The position numbers and the translations under genes are program-made. 64,000 nt of DNA from an uncultured Christensenellaceae bacterium (GTDB lineage: Bacteria; Bacillota; Clostridia; Christensenellales; UBA3700): contig CALWRH010000003.1 of the NCBI GenBank assembly GCA_944383895.1, positions 62,001 through 126,000 on the forward strand, read 5' to 3'. Below the pieces are notes generated by a model. The model made no database searches, was not told the origin of the DNA, and saw nothing but the letters and a program-made list of their open reading frames with translations. Shown here piece by piece: positions 43,869 through 52,322 of the stretch; within the stretch, counting starts at the first letter, position 1; each line of letters starts with the position of its first letter.

Positions 43869-45206
43869 ATGAAGAATAAAATAAAAAGGACTCTTGCTTT
43901 TCCATATGGATACTTATGGGCAATAGGAATATCGATAGCTTTTTTATCTATTTATTATCAAATATTCAGTGACGCAAAAAAACTGGTGCAATTATTGCCA
44001 CCTGTAGCTTTTTTTCTGTTATTGTGTGTTTTTGTAACAGTGATAAATTTTTATACACCAAAATGCGGAAAAGAAGATGTTAAAGTATATATTATGCTTT
44101 ATCCTTCAGAAACAGTTGAGTTAGATAAGTTTATCGAAAATGATATTGCAAAAACCATAAACATGTCGAACGAACGAAACGTAATAAAATATATTACACC
44201 TGGATTCTTTAATAGGTGCACATTTAACTTTTTTATAGATAAAATTCAAAAAAAAGGTAAAAATGCGTTAGATTCAAAATATGTAAAGCTATTTCTGAAA
44301 TGGACAAGAGCAAATGCGGTACTGTTTGGCAATATTTACGAAAGGAAAGAGGAAGAGGCTAAATATGTGCTCGATTTAAGACTTATTTACCAGTGCGATT
44401 TAAAAAATGATGACATCAGAAAATTCGCAGAAGGATGTGTTAACATGGTATTTTCACCTAAAATATACATAAGCCAGCAAAAAGAAATAAGCGGAATGAT
44501 TGAACTAGGAAACTATATTAAGGCAATTATGGTGTTTGTTTTAGGAGTAACTAAGTTATCTATATTAGATGTTGAATCGGCATTCAATATTCATTTTAAT
44601 TTATTTAAAAATGAAGACAAAAGTATATTCTTTAAAAACACTGAATTTAACATGGTTCTTGAGCAAGAGATAGGTTTGTTGTATGCTAAAAATTTCGTTA
44701 AAAACAATTGTGATGAGGCGAAAAAGTATCTAGATGCATTGCAAGAAATAGATGAGGATAAGGCAAAAACTACCATTGCACAGTTTTTAATGTGGCAGAC
44801 AAAAAATAAAAAAGAAATGCATCAAAATGCCGGAAAATGTATGAAAATGTTGTCTGGGAAAAGAGATGTTGTCAACATGGCAAGTAAAGCATATCTTTAT
44901 ATGATATTGGGCAATTATAAAAAATCAGAGGAGTATTATTCAAAGATATTTAAAATTGTAAATGGCAAGAAAGAACATTCGAATTTTATGTTAAGTCTTA
45001 AGATGTACTGCGATATGGCTGTTCTTAAAGATTATGAAGCGGTATATGCACATTATTTAAAAGGCTTAATCAATGAATTATATTATCAGGATATGGCAAC
45101 GGCTAAATCGGAATACGAAGAAGTTGTAATTAAAGCAGCTAAAAAAGATGAATTATATTATAATGCAAAAAAGCGAATTGAAAGTATAGAAAAGCAGCAG
45201 TTGTGA
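43869..45206 (+). CDS. Two-TM protein with C-terminal TPR-like repeats
   Basis: A 445-residue AT-rich gene set between hsdM and hsdS. Two N-terminal helices (about 15-34 and 42-60) are followed by an alpha/beta region, with 'NAVLFGNIYERKEEEAKYVLDLRLIY' near 145-170. A helical C-terminal half then carries TPR-like repeats such as 'KAYLYMILGNYKKSEEYYSKIF'. The soluble part should be cytoplasmic. The start is the ATG at 43869, one codon after an in-frame TTG. Function unknown; a membrane sensor or effector of the defence operon is possible. Confidence 0.62.
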   Translation: MKNKIKRTLAFPYGYLWAIGISIAFLSIYYQIFSDAKKLVQLLPPVAFFLLLCVFVTVINFYTPKCGKEDVKVYIMLYPSETVELDKFIENDIAKTINMSNERNVIKYITPGFFNRCTFNFFIDKIQKKGKNALDSKYVKLFLKWTRANAVLFGNIYERKEEEAKYVLDLRLIYQCDLKNDDIRKFAEGCVNMVFSPKIYISQQKEISGMIELGNYIKAIMVFVLGVTKLSILDVESAFNIHFNLFKNEDKSIFFKNTEFNMVLEQEIGLLYAKNFVKNNCDEAKKYLDALQEIDEDKAKTTIAQFLMWQTKNKKEMHQNAGKCMKMLSGKRDVVNMASKAYLYMILGNYKKSEEYYSKIFKIVNGKKEHSNFMLSLKMYCDMAVLKDYEAVYAHYLKGLINELYYQDMATAKSEYEEVVIKAAKKDELYYNAKKRIESIEKQQL

Positions 45207-45226
45207 GAGGAAAAAATTTCAAGAAT

Positions 45227-45718
45227 ATGAGCAAAAGAAAATATAAAAAGAAAATACAAGAGCAAAGCGCAACTGTCATAAAGCCCGACGTTAAAGTCAA
45301 CGTCGAGATAGACTATGACAAACTCGCGGAAGCGATTGTCAAGGCAGAGAAAAAGGCGGAAGAAAACGACGATAAAGAGATAACAAGCGTGCTATGGCTG
45401 CAAAGAAAAGGTGCGGCAATTTTATATAGATTACTTGCGTTTTCGGGATTTGCATTTTTTGCGTTGGGTGCTATTGCTTTAATAATTGCGGCAATAGGAT
45501 GGCAGTGGGTGCCATTTATAACCGCATTTTCAAATATTTTAGCCATTTTTACCATTGCATTGTTGTTGTTTGCCGTTGTCGTTGTGTCAATGATGTTATG
45601 GACGTCAAGTGATCAAGTCGAAAAAGTAAAAGACAAACAAATGCTGATGTCATTGAGTTCAGGTTTGATAGGTTTTATAGCCTTGATAGCCGCGATAGTA
45701 GCGATTTTTGTAAAGTGA
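45227..45718 (+). CDS. Unknown three-TM protein
   Basis: A 163-residue protein with a basic N-terminus, an acidic coiled stretch (KAEKKAEENDDKE) and three helices at about 70-93, 100-125 and 140-162. Overlapping or abutting gene ends place it in the hsd operon, 7 bases before hsdS. The start is uncertain: the GTG at 45203 would overlap the preceding stop and the ATG at 45227 has only a distant AGGA. Probably a membrane partner of the preceding protein. Confidence 0.55.
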   Translation: MSKRKYKKKIQEQSATVIKPDVKVNVEIDYDKLAEAIVKAEKKAEENDDKEITSVLWLQRKGAAILYRLLAFSGFAFFALGAIALIIAAIGWQWVPFITAFSNILAIFTIALLLFAVVVVSMMLWTSSDQVEKVKDKQMLMSLSSGLIGFIALIAAIVAIFVK

Positions 45719-45725
45719 GGAAACA

Positions 45726-46826
45726 ATGGATAAAGTTTTGCTTGAAGATGTTTGTAATATTTTAGATAACAAAAGAGTCCCGATTACTGAATGCGACAGA
45801 AAAAAAGGACCTTATCCGTATTATGGAGCAAATGGAGTTCAGGATTATGTTGACGACTATATTTTTGATGATGAATTAGTGCTTTTGGCGGAAGACGGTG
45901 GTAATTTTGGTTCAAAAGAAAAACCTATCGCGTACAGAGTGTCGGGGAAATGCTGGGTAAACAACCATGCGCACGTGTTGAAACCGAAAGAAAATATCGA
46001 TGTAAATTATTTGTGTTACAGCTTAATGTTCTATGATGTCTCGGGATTTGTTAATGGAGCAACACGACAGAAATTGACTCAAAGCAATATGCGGCAAATG
46101 TTGATTCCTTTTTGTTCCTTGGCTGACCAAAAACACATTGCCGATGAGCTTGACAAGGTCAGCGGACTTATAGAAAAACGCCAAAAACAGCTTGAAAAGT
46201 TGGATTTGCTTATAAAATCCAGCTTTGTCGAGATGTTTGGGGATTATGATTTACATAGAATTAGCTCTGATATGACGGAATTGTCTGAGTTGGGAACTAT
46301 CGTCGGAGGAAGTACGCCTGACACAAATGAGGTAAGTTTTTGGGGCGGGAAAAACTTATGGATTACACCTGCTGAAATATCTAACGAAGACTTCGTTATA
46401 AATGATACAATCAGGAAAATAACGGATGAGGGAGCAAATAGTTGTTCGTTGAGATTGCTACCTAAAAACACTGTTCTTTTGTCTTCAAGGGCACCAATAG
46501 GAAAAGTAGCAATTGTAGGTAAAGATATGTACTGTAATCAAGGATTCAAAAATATTATTTGTGGTCCTAAATTACATTGTATTTATTTATATTACTTATT
46601 AAAATATAATACGGAATATCTTAATTCTTTAGGAAGAGGGGCAACTTTTAAGGAGATATCAAAAAGCATAGTAGAAAAAATAAAGATAAGGGTGCCAGAG
46701 ATTGCTCAACAAAACCAATTTGCTGATTTTGTTGAAAAGGTTGAGCAAAACAAGTCAAAGATAAAAAACAGCTTAGACAAGCTGATTACACTAAAAAAAG
46801 CATTAATGCAAAAATACTTTGGGTAA
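45726..46826 (+). CDS. hsdS: Type I restriction specificity subunit (S)
   Basis: A 366-residue HsdS with two target recognition domains. The first covers about residues 1-150, with YPYYGANGVQDYV and LAEDGGNFG. The second covers about 190-340, with LGTIVGGSTPDT, LWITPAEIS and VLLSSRAPIGKVAI. Each is followed by a helical spacer (EKRQKQLEKLDLLIKSSF; ENKSKIKNSLDKLITLKKALMQKYF). It sets the bipartite DNA target. AGGAAA lies before the ATG. The second half is more AT-rich than the first, consistent with domain exchange. Confidence 0.93.
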   Translation: MDKVLLEDVCNILDNKRVPITECDRKKGPYPYYGANGVQDYVDDYIFDDELVLLAEDGGNFGSKEKPIAYRVSGKCWVNNHAHVLKPKENIDVNYLCYSLMFYDVSGFVNGATRQKLTQSNMRQMLIPFCSLADQKHIADELDKVSGLIEKRQKQLEKLDLLIKSSFVEMFGDYDLHRISSDMTELSELGTIVGGSTPDTNEVSFWGGKNLWITPAEISNEDFVINDTIRKITDEGANSCSLRLLPKNTVLLSSRAPIGKVAIVGKDMYCNQGFKNIICGPKLHCIYLYYLLKYNTEYLNSLGRGATFKEISKSIVEKIKIRVPEIAQQNQFADFVEKVEQNKSKIKNSLDKLITLKKALMQKYFG

Positions 46827-46839
46827 AGGAGAAGGGAAA

Positions 46840-48078
46840 ATGAATAGTTATAGTCGTGTAATTACACTTGACGTTGATAAAAATGCGGTTGTTAAAACTT
46901 TTAATGACCAAATTTTAGCTGGTATAAACAAAGGGTTTAGCGATTTTTGGGTGAAAGTTAAATCAGGTAGAACTTATTCAAATATATGTGCACCTATTGC
47001 AGGGATTTTAGATTATTATAGAGATAAAGATATAAGGTTTGAGTTTGAATATGACAATAACAACAAATATATAGAACATACGAAATTTAGCGACCCTCTT
47101 ATAGTGGAAGATTATATAGATAAAGGTTCTATTAATAATCCATTAGATGTGGTTTGGAAATTTTCTTCTTCAGAAGCAGTACATGAGTTGGTAAAGGCAT
47201 ACATTTTAGAACTTAGACAAGCCGATGTTGTTGAAAATGGTGTTATATCAAGTATGGAGTGGTGTATTAATGAAACACTAGACAATGTCTTACAGCATTC
47301 AAATGCTGGAAGTGGATATATTATGGCTCAGCATCATAAAACAACTAAACAATTTTCAGTTTGTATTTTTGATTCAGGTATAGGAATTTATAATTCATTA
47401 AAGAATTCTATTCATAGACCGCAATCGGCTTTGGATGCAATAACATTAGCATTGCAAGAAAGAGTAACTCGTGATATTGAAGTCGGGCAAGGAAATGGCT
47501 TGTGGGGGTTATCAAAAATAATAGATGAAGCTAAGGGGCGATTATATATTAGTTCTTGTGGAGCGGTCTATAATAAAGACTTCCATAATAAAGAAAAGAT
47601 GATAAGTTGGGGATATTTAAATTTAGGTAAAAATCGCGGTACAACATTGGTAGACTTTCAATTAAATTATTCTAATCCAATTGATATAGCAAAAGCCTTA
47701 AATGGTTATGAGCCTCTTGATTTGTGGTTGGAAAATTTAGAAGATACAAATGGCAACGTAGTAATTGAAATTGCAAATCAATCTGGAGGAACAGGAACAC
47801 GTAAAGCCGCTGAAAAATTAAGAAATTTAGTGTTAAATATCTTAAAGAATGAAAGGAAACGTATTGTATTGGATTTTAACGGCGTAAATTTAATTAGTTC
47901 ATCTTATGCGGACGAATTAATAGGAAAAATAATTGTTCAATATGGTATTGTTGCTTTTATAAATAATTTTGAAATAAAAAACATGAGCGAATTTAATTCT
48001 GGCGTGCTAAATCGTTCGGTACAACAACGTATGGCGCAAAAGTATTATGATAATAAAATCGTTATGGATGAAGAATAA
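46840..48078 (+). CDS. HATPase with C-terminal STAS-like (DUF4325) domain
   Basis: A 412-residue AT-rich gene between hsdS and hsdR. The GHKL ATPase core is intact: the N-box 'EWCINETLDNVLQHS' near 143-157, DSGIGI near 178 and GQGNGLWGL near 215. The C-terminal 90 residues, 'RIVLDFNGVNLISSSYADELIGKI', match the STAS-like DUF4325 fold. The pairing recalls anti-sigma kinase and antagonist logic within one chain. AAAGGAGAAGGG gives the start at 46840. Its job in a restriction locus is unknown. Confidence 0.72.
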   Translation: MNSYSRVITLDVDKNAVVKTFNDQILAGINKGFSDFWVKVKSGRTYSNICAPIAGILDYYRDKDIRFEFEYDNNNKYIEHTKFSDPLIVEDYIDKGSINNPLDVVWKFSSSEAVHELVKAYILELRQADVVENGVISSMEWCINETLDNVLQHSNAGSGYIMAQHHKTTKQFSVCIFDSGIGIYNSLKNSIHRPQSALDAITLALQERVTRDIEVGQGNGLWGLSKIIDEAKGRLYISSCGAVYNKDFHNKEKMISWGYLNLGKNRGTTLVDFQLNYSNPIDIAKALNGYEPLDLWLENLEDTNGNVVIEIANQSGGTGTRKAAEKLRNLVLNILKNERKRIVLDFNGVNLISSSYADELIGKIIVQYGIVAFINNFEIKNMSEFNSGVLNRSVQQRMAQKYYDNKIVMDEE

Positions 48079-48090
48079 ATCAATAACAAT

Positions 48091-51000
48091 ATGACCAACT
48101 TTGATTTTTTATTAAAAGAGCCCAAGTTCAGCACCTTCGCAGAGGTTGCCGTAACTGCTGAAAAGCTGATAAATATAGACGTTGACTCTGCTGTGATAAA
48201 TTGCAGGAGAGCAATGGAGTTTGCCGTCAAATGGATGTATTCAGTTGACGAAGCTCTCGTCATGCCTTATCAGGACGCTATTTTCTCACTTATCAATACG
48301 GACGAGTTCAGAGAGGTCGTAGGGGATGATCTTTTCAAAAGGATAGATTACATAAGAAAGGTCGGCAATACCGTTGCGCATAGCGAAAGAAAAATTACGG
48401 CAGAACAGGCGAAGCTGTGTCTTGAAAATCTGTTCGTATTCATGGACTTTATCGCTTATTGCTACGGCAACGGATACGAGCAGAGGGAGTATGACGCGTC
48501 CTTACTCGAAAATTCGCAGGGAGATGTTGAAAAATCAGAAATTCCCGACATCGATATAAACGCTCTTATCGAGGAAAACAAACAGATTAAAGAAGAGTTG
48601 ACTGCACGCAGAAAGGAGCAGAAAGATTCTTATTCCCCGATGCCGCTTGAAAGGACGGAATACGAAACCCGCAAGATTTACATAGATACCGTTTTGCAGG
48701 AACTCGGTTGGGTAGAGGGGCGCAACTGGCTGAACGAAGTTGAGCTATTCGGTATGCCCAACAGAGAAGGCGTGGGATATGCCGATTACGTTCTGTACGG
48801 CGATGACGGCAGGGCTCTTGCGGTCATAGAGGCAAAACGCACTTGCAGAGACGTTGCAGAGGGCAGACAACAGGCAAAGCTGTATGCGGATATACTTGAG
48901 AAAAAATACAACCGCCGTCCCGTGATATTCCTTACCAACGGATTTGAAACGCGCATAATAGACGGTGGTTATCCTGAAAGAAAGGTGGCAACCGTATATT
49001 CAAAGCGCGATCTTGAGAAGTTGTTCAACCTGCGCACAATGCGGACAAGCCTTAAAAATATCATTGTGGACAACAATATTGCAGGTAGATATTATCAGGT
49101 GGCTGCGATAAAAGCTGTATGTAACTACCTGGGCGAGAAGAACCGCCGCAAGTCGCTACTCGTTATGGCGACGGGCAGCGGAAAGACGCGTACTGTCATC
49201 GGGCTTGTAGACGTGCTTCTCAAACACGGGTGGCTAAAAAATATACTTTTCCTTGCTGACAGAAATGCGCTCGTTATGCAGGCAAAACGCAGTTTTGTCA
49301 ATCTTCTTCCCGATCTCTCTGTAACAAATCTTTGCGAAGAAAAAGACAATTATACCGCGCATTGCGTTTTCTCGACTTATCAGACTATGGCAAATTGCAT
49401 TGACGAGATAAACGACGAAGAAGGCAAGTTGTTTACGGCAGGACATTTCGATCTGATAATCGTTGACGAGGCGCACCGTTCTATATACAACAAATACCGC
49501 GATATATTCAATTATTTCGACGCTCCGCTCATAGGACTTACCGCAACGCCCAAGGACGAAATAGACAAGAATACTTATGAGATTTTTGAGCTTGAGAGCG
49601 GCGTTCCTACTTATGGCTATGAACTTGCGCAGGCAGTCAAAGACGGCTATCTTGTGGACTTTATGTCAGTTGAAACAACGCTTAAATTCGTTGAGCAGGG
49701 GATAGTTTACGACGAGCTGTCAGAAGAGGACAAAGAGGCTTACGAAAATACGTTTGAGCAGGAAGACGGAGAGATCCCCGAAGCTATCTCATCGTCTGCG
49801 ATAAACGATTGGGTTTTCAATGAAGATACGATAAGAAAAGCACTTCATATCTTAATGTCGGAAGGACTTAAAGTCGATTACGGAGAAACTCTCGGCAAAA
49901 CTATTATATTTGCTAAAAATCACAGACACGCTGAGAAGATATTAGAGATTTTCGGCAAAGAATATCCTTCGCTTGTCAATTACGCAAAAGTGATTGACAA
50001 CAAGACGGAATATGCTCAAAGCGCGATAGACGAATTCTCTGTCGCAGATAAATTGCCGAGGATAGCCATTTCCGTAGATATGCTGGATACGGGCATAGAC
50101 GTGCCTGAGATCCTCAACCTTGTCTTCTTCAAGAAGGTCATGAGCAAGGCAAAATTCTGGCAGATGATAGGCAGAGGTACTCGCAGATGCGACGGGCTTA
50201 TTGACGGAAAGGATAAAAACAAGTTTTATATATTCGACCTTTGCGGCAACTTTGAGTTTTTCCGCACCAACGAAGGTAAGCCTTCTGCCAATCAGATTGC
50301 TTTGCAGAGCGCCGTCTTCTTTTTGAAAACGCAGATTATCTATAAGTTGCAGGATATTGCTTATCAGACTCAGCCGCTTATAGAACTCAGAAAAAGACTT
50401 GTGTCAGAGTTGGTTGAAAAGGTTTCAGAGCTCAACCGCGACAATTTTGCCGTAAGGCAACACTTGAAGTGTGTAGACAAATATTCATCTGAAAGCGGAT
50501 TTACGGCTTTGAATTATGAGGATACGCTGATAATAAGAGAAGAGCTCGCGCCTCTTATTCTTCCCGATGAAGACAATGCAAGCGCAGTGCGTTTCGATGC
50601 GTTGATTTACGGCATAGAGCTCGCATATCTTGCAGGAAAGAAATATACAAAAGCAAAGAGCGATCTTTTCAAAAAAGTCAATGCAGTTGCAGGCGTTGCG
50701 AATATCCCTGAGATCATGATGCAGTCTGAACTGATAGAGAAAATCCTGCATACGGATTTTCTTGAAACTGCCGACGTAAACGACTTTGAGAATATAAGGA
50801 TCAAGCTGAGAGATCTCATGAAGTATATCCCCAGGACGTCAATTGAGTATACTACCGATTTTGCTGACGACGTTCTGTCTGTTGAGTGGAGAGAGTCTGA
50901 GCTTGAAAACGACGATCTTAAAAACTACAAGGCAAAAGCCGAGTATTACGTTCGCCAGCATCAGGGTGATAGCGCGATAGCAAAATTAAAAGGCAACATT

Positions 51001-51378
51001 CCGCTTGACAGACAAGATATCGAAGAACTTGAAAATGCGCTTTGGGGGGAAATAGGAACAAAAGAAGAATACGAGGCTGAATACGGCAAAAAACCGCTCG
51101 GAGAATTCGTCCGCAGCATTGTCGGCCTCGATATGAATGCGGCAAAAGAAGCCTTCAATATGTTCCTTAAAGACGTGAACCTCGATGACAGACAAATTTA
51201 CTTTGTCAATCAGATCATCGAATATATTGTAAGAAACGGAGTTATGAAAGATTTATCAGTCTTGCAGGAATCTCCGTTTACAGACAAGGGAAGTGTGGTT
51301 GAATTGTTTACCAACATGTCGATTTGGACATCGATCCGCAAGGCAATAGATTACATTAACGCAAACGCAGCGGCTTAA
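48091..51378 (+). CDS. hsdR: Type I restriction endonuclease subunit (R)
   Basis: A 1095-residue HsdR. An N-terminal DUF4145-like helical domain (about 1-130) is followed by a PD-(D/E)XK nuclease with D and ExK in 'GYADYVLYGDDGRALAVIEAKR' (about 228-248). Helicase motifs follow: ATGSGKT near 360, DEAHRS near 458, LTATP, and the 'DMLDTGIDVPEILNLVFFK' and 'QMIGRGTRR' motifs. The C-terminus is helical. It cleaves unmodified DNA after translocation. No strong ribosome site precedes the ATG. All motifs are intact. Confidence 0.94.
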   Translation: MTNFDFLLKEPKFSTFAEVAVTAEKLINIDVDSAVINCRRAMEFAVKWMYSVDEALVMPYQDAIFSLINTDEFREVVGDDLFKRIDYIRKVGNTVAHSERKITAEQAKLCLENLFVFMDFIAYCYGNGYEQREYDASLLENSQGDVEKSEIPDIDINALIEENKQIKEELTARRKEQKDSYSPMPLERTEYETRKIYIDTVLQELGWVEGRNWLNEVELFGMPNREGVGYADYVLYGDDGRALAVIEAKRTCRDVAEGRQQAKLYADILEKKYNRRPVIFLTNGFETRIIDGGYPERKVATVYSKRDLEKLFNLRTMRTSLKNIIVDNNIAGRYYQVAAIKAVCNYLGEKNRRKSLLVMATGSGKTRTVIGLVDVLLKHGWLKNILFLADRNALVMQAKRSFVNLLPDLSVTNLCEEKDNYTAHCVFSTYQTMANCIDEINDEEGKLFTAGHFDLIIVDEAHRSIYNKYRDIFNYFDAPLIGLTATPKDEIDKNTYEIFELESGVPTYGYELAQAVKDGYLVDFMSVETTLKFVEQGIVYDELSEEDKEAYENTFEQEDGEIPEAISSSAINDWVFNEDTIRKALHILMSEGLKVDYGETLGKTIIFAKNHRHAEKILEIFGKEYPSLVNYAKVIDNKTEYAQSAIDEFSVADKLPRIAISVDMLDTGIDVPEILNLVFFKKVMSKAKFWQMIGRGTRRCDGLIDGKDKNKFYIFDLCGNFEFFRTNEGKPSANQIALQSAVFFLKTQIIYKLQDIAYQTQPLIELRKRLVSELVEKVSELNRDNFAVRQHLKCVDKYSSESGFTALNYEDTLIIREELAPLILPDEDNASAVRFDALIYGIELAYLAGKKYTKAKSDLFKKVNAVAGVANIPEIMMQSELIEKILHTDFLETADVNDFENIRIKLRDLMKYIPRTSIEYTTDFADDVLSVEWRESELENDDLKNYKAKAEYYVRQHQGDSAIAKLKGNIPLDRQDIEELENALWGEIGTKEEYEAEYGKKPLGEFVRSIVGLDMNAAKEAFNMFLKDVNLDDRQIYFVNQIIEYIVRNGVMKDLSVLQESPFTDKGSVVELFTNMSIWTSIRKAIDYINANAAA

Positions 51379-51395
51379 CAACAAGGAGAAAAAAT

Positions 51396-52310
51396 ATGAT
51401 TTACAAGGAAAAAGAAGGGCAGTTAAAAGAACTGAAAAACGTAAATTTTGCATTGGAACGTGATTTACAGAGATTTGTCGAAAGAAATATGACTGCGATA
51501 ATGGGATATAAATTTATTGAAACCGAGGTAACAACAGACAATTACCGTTTTGACAGCATTGCTTTTGACGAGGAAAATAACGCGTTTGTTATAGCTGAGT
51601 ATAAAAGAGGTAGAAACGAAAGCCTGGTGGATCAGGGATACGCTTATCTTAAAACGGTAATCGACAGAAAGGCCGAACTTGTTTTGCTTTACAATGAGAA
51701 ATTTGACGTAAATAGAAAGGTTAAGGACTTTGACTGGTCGCAAACAAGGGTCGTTTTCGTTTCACCTAAATTTACTCAATATCAGATTGATGCAACTTCG
51801 TTTGGAGATATGCCGTTTGAGTTGTTTGAAATAAAGAAGTATGAATCCGATTTATATGAAATAGAGAGGATTAATCAGCGCAAAAACGCTTGCAAAAAGA
51901 TCCAGATAAACACTATTGAAACTGATACGATTAAGCAGGTCAGTAAAGAGATAAAAGCCTATGATGAAGAGTATCATTTGAAAAATGCAACTGAAAAAGC
52001 AAAAGAACTTTATTTCGAATTAAAAGACAGAATTGCGGACAACGATTTTGACCTCACTCCTGTATACAGAAAAAATTATATTGCTTTCAAGAAAAACAAC
52101 ACAAAGAACGTTATTGATATATGGCTAAAAAAAGATTGGATTGAGGTAGTTTTCGCTCTTAAACAAGGTGAACTTATAGATACAGAGAATCTTACTTACG
52201 ACATCTCCAACAGATTGTGGAGCTCTGAACAATACGCAATGAGATTGGATAAAAACGTCGATATGGGATATGTTATGGAATTGATTCGTCAGGTATACGT
52301 GAAAAAATAA
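51396..52310 (+). CDS. PD-(D/E)XK nuclease with C-terminal DUF5655 domain
   Basis: A 304-residue protein. The N-terminal half carries 'RFDSIAFDEENNAFVIAEYKRG' (about 52-73), a D...ExK nuclease core, and a QGYAYLKTV helix. The C-terminal half, 'KELYFELKDRIADNDFDLTPVYRKNYIAFKK', resembles DUF5655. It follows hsdR by 17 bases with AAGGAG before the ATG and is probably an accessory nuclease of the restriction operon. Confidence 0.72.
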   Translation: MIYKEKEGQLKELKNVNFALERDLQRFVERNMTAIMGYKFIETEVTTDNYRFDSIAFDEENNAFVIAEYKRGRNESLVDQGYAYLKTVIDRKAELVLLYNEKFDVNRKVKDFDWSQTRVVFVSPKFTQYQIDATSFGDMPFELFEIKKYESDLYEIERINQRKNACKKIQINTIETDTIKQVSKEIKAYDEEYHLKNATEKAKELYFELKDRIADNDFDLTPVYRKNYIAFKKNNTKNVIDIWLKKDWIEVVFALKQGELIDTENLTYDISNRLWSSEQYAMRLDKNVDMGYVMELIRQVYVKK

Positions 52311-52322
52311 AGGAGAAAAAAT

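Noticed and set aside
41498..45718. Canonical CBASS operon
   Set aside because: No recognised CBASS effector (SAVED, patatin, endonuclease) or Cap2/Cap3 gene is adjacent; only a weak functional suggestion is kept as a finding.
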